From: Firmicutes bacterium UBA3914
GTDB taxonomy: Bacteria; Bacillota; Limnochordia; Darwinibacteriales; Darwinibacteriaceae
Direction of reading: 5' to 3'
DNA: 10,345 nt
Assembly: GCA_002391385.1 (NCBI GenBank)
Contig: DGEY01000035.1
Coordinates: forward strand, 3,387 to 13,731
Shown here piece by piece: positions 5,609 through 10,345 of this stretch (position 1 is the stretch's first letter; each line of letters begins with the position of its first letter). The position numbers were made by a program, and so were the translations under genes. The notes beneath the pieces are model-generated. The model was not told the DNA's origin. It made no database searches and saw nothing but the letters and a program-made list of their open reading frames with translations.

Positions 5609-6262
5609 GGAGCTGAGGAGTGCCAAAAGGGCCAGCGCGTTCACGGTTAGATGCGCGGCGATGGGCACATAAATGCTGTCCGAGCGCACAAAGAGCAGTC
5701 CCAGGACAATGCCGGAAACAAGTACCGGCACAAACTGGAGCAGATAAAAGTGCATGAGGGCAAAAAGCAAACCAGCCAAAAGGACGGCCTGAAGCGCCCC
5801 GAGACGGCTGCGCAGCAGGCTCACCAATAAACCCCGGAAAAAAAGCTCTTCGCCCAGGGGTGCTCCCACCAGCAGGAGGAGCACAGCCCCCCAGGCCACG
5901 AAGGGCTTTTCGCTTGTGATCAGCATTTCCACCGGCGCGCGATCCCGAAGCAGCAGTTCCCGCACGGCGCCACTGCCCAAAAACTGGGCGAAGGCGGCAA
6001 AGGTGAGGGCTCCCACCAGGATGTTCAGGAAATAGAGGCCGACCCCGCACACTAAGCCCTGCACCAGCCTGCGCAGGGAGATGGACTGATAGTGCTCCCG
6101 CTTGGAACCGAGAAAGCCTCCCACGATGAACAGAAGCTGCTGCCAGGCCAAAAGGGCCAACCGCACATCTGCGGAGGGTTCCATGAGCGCGGCCGCCAGC
6201 CCGGTGAGCAGCACCAAGCCCATGACCACAAAGAACCAGAAGGCAGCCTTGGTGTTTTCCAT
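5603..6262 (-). CDS. CPBP-family intramembrane metalloprotease (Abi/Rce1-like)
   Basis: A 219-residue multi-pass membrane protein starting at ATG 6262, with AAGGAG 6 bases upstream. Hydrophobic helices lie near residues 8-27, 35-52, 68-95, 121-136, 155-175 and 178-193, with one more at the C-terminus. The catalytic motifs are all present: EELFFRG (Glu138, Glu139, Arg143), FALMH (His171) and HLTVN (His204, Asn208). These are the conserved glutamate-histidine residues of the CPBP/Rce1 glutamate intramembrane protease superfamily. In bacteria, members process or protect against peptides and bacteriocins, or act in signalling. No bacteriocin gene is nearby, so the substrate is unknown. The stop overlaps the last 6 bases of darA on the opposite strand, leaving no room for a terminator between them. 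Confidence 0.9.
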   Translation of the reverse strand: MENTKAAFWFFVVMGLVLLTGLAAALMEPSADVRLALLAWQQLLFIVGGFLGSKREHYQSISLRRLVQGLVCGVGLYFLNILVGALTFAAFAQFLGSGAVRELLLRDRAPVEMLITSEKPFVAWGAVLLLLVGAPLGEELFFRGLLVSLLRSRLGALQAVLLAGLLFALMHFYLLQFVPVLVSGIVLGLLFVRSDSIYVPIAAHLTVNALALLALLSSL

Positions 6263-6285
6263 GGAGTTCTCCTTCCCCCAGATGA

Positions 6286-6307
6286 AAGGAGCGCAGCCGC
6301 GCCCCTC
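6286..6307 (-). terminator. Weak hairpin between guaB and the CPBP gene
   Basis: On the minus strand GAGGGGCGC (6307-6299) pairs with GCGCTCCTT (6294-6286) around GGCT, with three G-T pairs, followed only by TC. It could be an inefficient terminator or a leader structure just before the CPBP ribosome binding site. Confidence 0.3.
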
Positions 6308-6316
6308 AGCTTATGC

Positions 6317-6478
6317 TCATCCCCTTAAGTTCAGTACTCCAGGCCAGGCCAAACCGGTAGCCCAGATTCCAGTTCTGGCCAGGCTCTCCCACCAATAGCG
6401 GTAAGCCAACCCATGCAGTACATCACGGTAAAACCTGCCGTCCGAGTAACTGATGGCTATCCCCTCCTTCTCTACCAC
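6317..6478 (-). CDS. Possible small ORF downstream of guaB, unrecognised
   Basis: The 257-base gap 6263-6519 holds an open frame on the minus strand that ends at TGA 6319-6317 and is open upstream into the guaB 3' end. From GTG 6478 it encodes 53 residues. The composition is protein-like: VVEKEGIAISYSDGRFYRDV, then a Trp/Tyr-rich block (LAYRYWWESL) and a neutral tail. There is no good binding site before this GTG. A strong GAAGGAGGGG lies inside the frame (about 6470-6460) but has no ATG, GTG or TTG at the right distance. It may be a real small protein with a nonstandard start, the remnant of a gene tail, or chance. Nothing else clear is seen in this gap. Confidence 0.3.
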   Translation of the reverse strand: MVEKEGIAISYSDGRFYRDVLHGLAYRYWWESLARTGIWATGLAWPGVLNLRG

Positions 6479-6519
6479 AGTTACGCACCAGGAGGGAATT
6501 CGGTCACAGCACCCTTTTC

Positions 6520-7983
6520 CTATATTCGATAATTGGGAGCCTCTTTAGTGATCTGCACCGTGTGGGGATGGCTCTCCAAAGTGCCCGCTGGAGTAATGCG
6601 GATGAAACGGGCCTTGGCATAGAGGGTCTCCAGGTCAGGGGCACCGCAGTAACCCATGCCAGCCCTTAAGCCCCCCACCAGCTGGAAGACGGTCTCACTT
6701 ACGGGGCCCTTGTAGGGGACCCGGCCTTCGATGCCTTCCGGTACCAGCTTGCTGCTGTCCGTCTGGAAGTAGCGATCCTTGCTGCCGGCTTTCATGGCCG
6801 CGAGCGATCCCATACCGCGATAGACCTTGTAGCTGCGGCCCTGGTAGATTTCCTGCTCGCCGGGGCTTTCGTCGGTACCCGCCAAGAGGCTGCCCAGCAT
6901 CACGCTGCTGCCGCCCGCGGCCAGGGCCTTAACGATATCTCCCGAGTAGCGAACGCCGCCGTCGGCGATCACCGGAATGCCATAGGAGCGGGCCACCTGG
7001 GCACAGTCCCAAACGGCGGTGAGCTGGGGCACACCCACCCCCGCCACAACCCGGGTTGTGCAGATGGAGCCGGGGCCGATACCCACCTTAACCGCATCTG
7101 CCCCCGCTTCGATGAGGGCCTTGGCGGCCTCACCGGTGGCCACATTGCCCGCGACGATATCCACTTTGCCGCCATAGGCGGCCTTGATCCTTTCCAAGGC
7201 CTTCAGCACGCCCCGGGAATGCCCGTGGGCGGTATCGATCACCAGCGCATCTACGCCGGCCTCCACCAAAGCAGCGCTGCGCTCCAGAGAATCTCCCCCC
7301 ACGCCCACCGCGGCGGCCACCACCAGCCGACCCTTATCGTCCCGGGAGGAGTTGGGATACTGCTTGGCTTTGGAAATGTCCTTGATGGTGATCAAGCCCT
7401 TGAGCACATAATTCTCATCCACCAGGGGCAGCTTTTCAATGCGGTGCTTGTGCAAGATGGCCTTGGCCTGCTCCAACGTGGTGTGGACGGGAGCCGTGAT
7501 CAGCCCCTCTTTAGTCATCACGTTGTCAATGGGCTGATCCACATTCTCCTCGAACACCAGATCCCGGTTGGTTAGAATGCCCACCAGCTTCTTATCCTTG
7601 TCCACAATGGGGACGCCGGAAATGCGGTAGCGGGCCATTAAAGCCAGGGCTTCCCGCACGGAGTTGTGGGGATGCAGGTAGAAAGGATCGACGATGACAC
7701 CGCTTTCGGATCTTTTCACCCGATCCACTTCACTGGCCTGCTCCTCGATGGAAAGGTTTTTGTGGATCACGCCGATGCCGCCTTCCCTGGCCATGGCGAT
7801 GGCCATGCGGGACTCGGTGACCGTATCCATACCGGCACTGACCAAAGGTATGTTCAACCTGATGTTCTTGGAAAACCGTGTGGTGAGGTCCACCTCGGAG
7901 GGCAGAACCTCAGAGGCGTCGGGTACCAACAAAACGTCATCGAAGGTTATGCCTTCCCGCCCAAATTTGTCCTGAAAGTCCAC
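6520..7983 (-). CDS. guaB: Inosine-5'-monophosphate dehydrogenase
   Basis: A 487-residue enzyme starting at GTG 7983, with AAGGGGG 8 bases upstream. It oxidises IMP to XMP with NAD+, the committed step of GMP synthesis, in the cytoplasm. The N-terminus has FDDVLLVPDASEVLPSEVDL. The (beta/alpha)8 barrel is interrupted at about residues 95-210 by two CBS domains (ISGVPIVDKDKKLVGILTNRD and HRIEKLPLVDENYVLKGLI), the regulatory Bateman module. The catalytic loop GPGSICTTR places the nucleophile at Cys308, the same number as in Bacillus subtilis GuaB. The IMP-binding strand IADGGVRYSGD, the flap YRGMGSLAAM, and RYFQ near the mobile flap are intact. Length is normal. It is transcribed alone from a promoter divergent to the hydroxyacyl-CoA dehydrogenase operon. 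No guanine or PRPP riboswitch is apparent in the short leader. Confidence 0.98.
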   Translation of the reverse strand: MDFQDKFGREGITFDDVLLVPDASEVLPSEVDLTTRFSKNIRLNIPLVSAGMDTVTESRMAIAMAREGGIGVIHKNLSIEEQASEVDRVKRSESGVIVDPFYLHPHNSVREALALMARYRISGVPIVDKDKKLVGILTNRDLVFEENVDQPIDNVMTKEGLITAPVHTTLEQAKAILHKHRIEKLPLVDENYVLKGLITIKDISKAKQYPNSSRDDKGRLVVAAAVGVGGDSLERSAALVEAGVDALVIDTAHGHSRGVLKALERIKAAYGGKVDIVAGNVATGEAAKALIEAGADAVKVGIGPGSICTTRVVAGVGVPQLTAVWDCAQVARSYGIPVIADGGVRYSGDIVKALAAGGSSVMLGSLLAGTDESPGEQEIYQGRSYKVYRGMGSLAAMKAGSKDRYFQTDSSKLVPEGIEGRVPYKGPVSETVFQLVGGLRAGMGYCGAPDLETLYAKARFIRITPAGTLESHPHTVQITKEAPNYRI

Positions 7984-8028
7984 TCCAGGGCCCCCTTTTT
8001 TCCTGCAATAGTCCGTTGATTTGAGGAT

Positions 8029-8056
8029 ATTTTATCACAAAAGAGCCAAAGGGCAA
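8029..8056 (-). promoter_or_regulatory. Probable sigma-A promoter of guaB
   Basis: On the minus strand TTGCCC (8056-8051) and TAAAAT (8034-8029) are separated by 16 bases, about 45 bases before the guaB GTG. The match is good at both boxes. It lies in the 158-base gap shared with the divergent operon. Confidence 0.6.
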
Positions 8057-8141
8057 CCAAAAATGGGAGGCAAGGCAGGAAACTGTCCTTTGAAATTAGA
8101 ATCACTAACAGGTGAAGCAGCCAACATGGGAGGTAGAAATA

Positions 8142-9044
8142 GTGGATATTCGAAAAATAGCAGTGCTAGGCGCTGGCCGGCTGGGCCGGGGCATCGCCGA
8201 ATGCGCTGCCAGCAAAGGCTATGATGTAATACTATTTTCGCAAGGTGCCGGGGGACAAGATGCCCTGCGGCGGATCGAGAAGAGCCTCGACCGGAAACTG
8301 GCCAAATGGGCCATCACCGAATCGGAAAAGAGGCTGATCCTCGGGCGCATCAGCTATACCCTGGACCTGAAAGAGCTGAGCAAAGTGGACCTTCTGGTGG
8401 AGGCCACCATTGATCATTTCTATACCAAACAGGAACTGCTGCGCACGGCAGACCATCTCTGCCGGCCGGAAGTGGTGTTCATCTCCACATCTTCCACCCT
8501 GCGGATTTCAGACCTGGCCAGGGGGATCAACCGCACAGATCTCCTGGTAGGTCTGCACTTCATTCCTCCGGTGCCCAGTGTACCCGTGGCTGAACTGGTG
8601 AGGGGCACCCACACCGACGAGCAGGCGGTGGAAGTTGCCAGGCAGTTTGCCACTCGACTGGGTAAACAGGTGGTGGAAATCCAAGAAAGCCCGGGACTGG
8701 TCAATCCCCGCACCCTCGCTGTCCTGGTGAATGAAGCTGCCTACTTGATTGACGAAGGGGTCTGCGATGCCTACCAGGCTGAAACCATCATCAAACGTGC
8801 CTGGGGCATGACCCAAGGACCCCTGGAGATGGCCGACCGCTTAGGGTTGGATCTGGTCCTGAACTGGATGGAACAGCTCCAGGAGGTTTTCGGGCCGCGC
8901 TATGCCCCCTGCCCCCTGATCCGCCGCTATGTCCGGGAGCGCCGCCTGGGGGTGAAGACCAGGTTGGGCTTTTTGGCCTACACTGAAGATGATGCCCTCA
9001 TCACCGAAGGCGAAAGTACACAGCAAGGTAAACAGGAGGATTGA
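8142..9044 (+). CDS. 3-hydroxyacyl-CoA dehydrogenase-like protein (divergent active site)
   Basis: A 300-residue protein. I start it at GTG 8142, because GGGAGGT (8128-8134) lies 7 bases upstream and the protein then opens directly with the Rossmann strand MDIRKIAVLGAGRLGRGIA (GxGxxG at 10-15). A GTG at 8112 is possible but has no such site. The second domain (about 183-290) matches the family: SPGLVNPR, LVNEAAYLIDEGV, TQGPLEMADRLGLD, and a final RLGVKTRLGFLAY. Family members such as Hbd reduce acetoacetyl-CoA or oxidise 3-hydroxyacyl-CoA with NAD(P). His139 and Glu151 of the dyad are kept, as is Ser118. The normal HFFNP is HFIPP, NTSS is TSST, and the catalytic Asn of VNR is replaced by Pro189, with Asn188 beside it. 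Substrate or activity may therefore differ. The gene is translationally close-coupled to ackA, 2 bases away. Confidence 0.85.
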   Translation: MDIRKIAVLGAGRLGRGIAECAASKGYDVILFSQGAGGQDALRRIEKSLDRKLAKWAITESEKRLILGRISYTLDLKELSKVDLLVEATIDHFYTKQELLRTADHLCRPEVVFISTSSTLRISDLARGINRTDLLVGLHFIPPVPSVPVAELVRGTHTDEQAVEVARQFATRLGKQVVEIQESPGLVNPRTLAVLVNEAAYLIDEGVCDAYQAETIIKRAWGMTQGPLEMADRLGLDLVLNWMEQLQEVFGPRYAPCPLIRRYVRERRLGVKTRLGFLAYTEDDALITEGESTQQGKQED

Positions 9045-9046
9045 TC

Positions 9047-10234
9047 ATGAACATTTTCGTTCTAAACTGCGGTTCTTCCTCAGTTAAGTATAAACTCTAT
9101 GACATGAAAAAGGAAAAGGTCCTGGCGGAAGGGCGGGTGGAGCGCGTCGGTCAGGATAATGCCGTGATCACCCACCAGCCCATCGGCGGGGAAAAGGTAT
9201 CCAAAGCCATGCCCATCCTGGAGCACACCACCGCCATCAGGGAGTGTTTGAACCTCCTCACCCACCCTGAACACGGCGTGATCAAAAGCGTTGAGGAAAT
9301 CGATGCCGTGGGCCACCGGGTTGTCCATGGCGGGGAATCCTTTTCCGATTCGGTGCTGATCACCGAACGCACCAAAGAAATCATCGATTCCTTGGCGGGC
9401 CTGGCGCCCCTGCATAACCCAGCCAACCTCACGGGCATTCGGGCTGCAGAAAAGATCATGCCCAATGTCCCGCAGGTGGCGGTGTTCGACACGGCGTTCC
9501 ATTCCACCATTCCTCCCCACGCCTTTTTGTACGCCATCCCCTACAGCGTTTACCAACGCCACAAGGTGAGGCGCTACGGCTTCCACGGAACCAGCCACAA
9601 GTATGTCTCCCAGCGGGCGGCTGAGCTGATGGGCAGGCCCATAGAAGAGCTGAAGATCATCTCCTGCCACCTGGGCAACGGTGCCAGCATTGCCGCGGTG
9701 CAAAACGGCAAATCCATCGATACCTCCATGGGGTTCACGCCCCTGGAAGGTTTGATGATGGGAACCCGCAGCGGTGATATTGACCCCGGTGCCATCTTCT
9801 ACATCATGAAACAGGAAGAGCTGGGTCTCCACGAAATCGACTCCATGCTCAACAAGCACTCGGGGCTTTTTGGCATTGCCGGGGTGAGCGACATGCGGGA
9901 CATCGAAAAGGCCATCTCCGATGACGACAGGCTGGCCAGCCTAGCTTTCCAGATGTACGAATACCGCATCCGTAAGTATGTGGGGGCCTATGTGGCCGCC
10001 ATGAACGGCGTGGATGCCATCGTCTTCACGGCAGGCATCGGGGAGAACACCCCGTCCCTGCGCACCGCCCTCTGCGCCAATTTGTCCTACCTGGGCATCG
10101 CCATCGATGAAGAGAAAAACAAAATCCGCGGTGAGGATGTGGAAATCTCCACCCCGGATTCCAAGGTCAAGGTCTTTGTAATCCCCACCGATGAAGAGCT
10201 GGTGATTGCCAGGGATACGGCGAAGATCGTCTAG
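9047..10234 (+). CDS. ackA: Acetate kinase
   Basis: A 395-residue enzyme starting at ATG 9047, with AGGAGG (9034-9039) 7 bases upstream; a TTG at 9041 in the same frame is not needed. It interconverts acetyl phosphate plus ADP with acetate plus ATP, in acetogenic or fermentative energy conservation. The ASKHA-fold motifs are complete: LNCGSSSVK (Asn7), GHRVVHGG (Arg91), VFDTAFH (Asp148), RYGFHGTSHKY (His180), HLGNGAS, DTSMGFTPLEG, GTRSGD (Arg241), FTAGIGEN, and PTDEELVIARDT (Glu384). The numbering agrees exactly with the well-studied Methanosarcina enzyme. It normally pairs with pta (phosphotransacetylase). Here the upstream partner is the hydroxyacyl-CoA dehydrogenase-like gene, 2 bases away, and no pta is in view. 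The operon ends at the following terminator. Confidence 0.98.
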   Translation: MNIFVLNCGSSSVKYKLYDMKKEKVLAEGRVERVGQDNAVITHQPIGGEKVSKAMPILEHTTAIRECLNLLTHPEHGVIKSVEEIDAVGHRVVHGGESFSDSVLITERTKEIIDSLAGLAPLHNPANLTGIRAAEKIMPNVPQVAVFDTAFHSTIPPHAFLYAIPYSVYQRHKVRRYGFHGTSHKYVSQRAAELMGRPIEELKIISCHLGNGASIAAVQNGKSIDTSMGFTPLEGLMMGTRSGDIDPGAIFYIMKQEELGLHEIDSMLNKHSGLFGIAGVSDMRDIEKAISDDDRLASLAFQMYEYRIRKYVGAYVAAMNGVDAIVFTAGIGENTPSLRTALCANLSYLGIAIDEEKNKIRGEDVEISTPDSKVKVFVIPTDEELVIARDTAKIV

Positions 10235-10248
10235 AACAAGAAAGAATC

Positions 10249-10300
10249 GGGGCTGTTGCAGAATGAACGTTGATTAGTTCATCCTGCCCGGCCCTTTTTT
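10249..10300 (+). terminator. Intrinsic terminator of the ackA operon
   Basis: GCAG-ATGAAC pairs with GTTCAT-CTGC around an 8-base loop, with one A-C mismatch. It is extended below by GGG/CCC pairs and ends in CCCTTTTTT (10292-10300), 15 bases after the ackA stop. Confidence 0.85.
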
Positions 10301-10317
10301 GTCTAATAACGAGAATA

Positions 10318-10337
10318 CGGGCCCCCGAAGGGGCCCG
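10318..10337 (-). terminator. UUCG-capped GC hairpin at the right edge
   Basis: CGGGCCCC (10318-10325) and GGGGCCCG (10330-10337) pair perfectly around four bases. On the minus strand the loop is TTCG closed by C-G, the extra-stable tetraloop typical of terminators, followed by TATTCTCGTTATT. It probably ends a minus-strand gene lying beyond the window. The T-tract is weak. Confidence 0.5.
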
Positions 10338-10345
10338 CACCCTGG

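Noticed and set aside
7984..8141. Purine riboswitch upstream of guaB
   Set aside because: The leader after the probable promoter is only about 40 bases, with no three-way-junction or terminator fold visible.
9080..9859. 259-residue minus-strand ORF opposite ackA
   Set aside because: Antisense of a highly conserved enzyme. It is His/Gly/Val-rich without motifs and results from GC-rich codon use.

Overview
The window looks like chromosomal DNA of a GC-rich, spore-forming Firmicute, probably a Clostridia/Peptococcaceae-type anaerobe. The pointers are strong AGGAGG-type ribosome binding sites with frequent GTG and TTG starts, a DarA-type cyclic-di-AMP receptor, a cysteine-rich protein resembling DUF3794/SipL spore proteins, a secreted YkwD-like CAP protein, and an acetate kinase gene. 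This assignment is inferred from gene content only. I see no insertion sequence, phage gene, CRISPR array, tRNA or rRNA.

Layout, left to right. A DUF58 gene leaves the left edge on the minus strand (1-342). It diverges from a DUF445 membrane protein (458-1051, +), which ends in a strong hairpin shared with a convergent secreted CAP protein (1085-1753, -). Next on the minus strand is a small thioredoxin-fold-like gene (1843-2145) whose frame is interrupted by one TGA. That TGA lies in a C-G-G-TGA context, and 17 bases after it is the apical loop of a perfect SECIS-like hairpin, so I read the gene as a selenoprotein with a CxxU redox motif. Upstream of it is a large unrecognised protein with a propeller-like front half and a coiled-coil rear (2186-3499, -). 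Across an inverted-repeat promoter region this gene diverges from the DUF3794-like Cys-rich protein (3618-4193, +). A strong terminator, a GT4-type glycosyltransferase (4252-5229, +) and darA (5288-5608, +) follow.

A CPBP-family membrane protease (5603-6262, -) overlaps the end of darA tail to tail. A 257-base gap with a possible small ORF separates it from guaB (IMP dehydrogenase, 6520-7983, -). guaB diverges from a two-gene operon of a 3-hydroxyacyl-CoA dehydrogenase-like protein (8142-9044, +) and acetate kinase (9047-10234, +), closed by a T-rich terminator. A second, UUCG-capped hairpin sits at the right edge.

The genes do not form one pathway. guaB (GMP synthesis) and ackA (acetate and ATP formation) are core metabolism, and darA senses a second messenger. 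The 2186-4193 block, with its mirror-image CATAC elements resembling mother-cell sigma sites, looks sporulation-linked. The likely selenoprotein is the strongest candidate for something undescribed: a gene caller that treats TGA as stop would miss its N-terminus and its active site.
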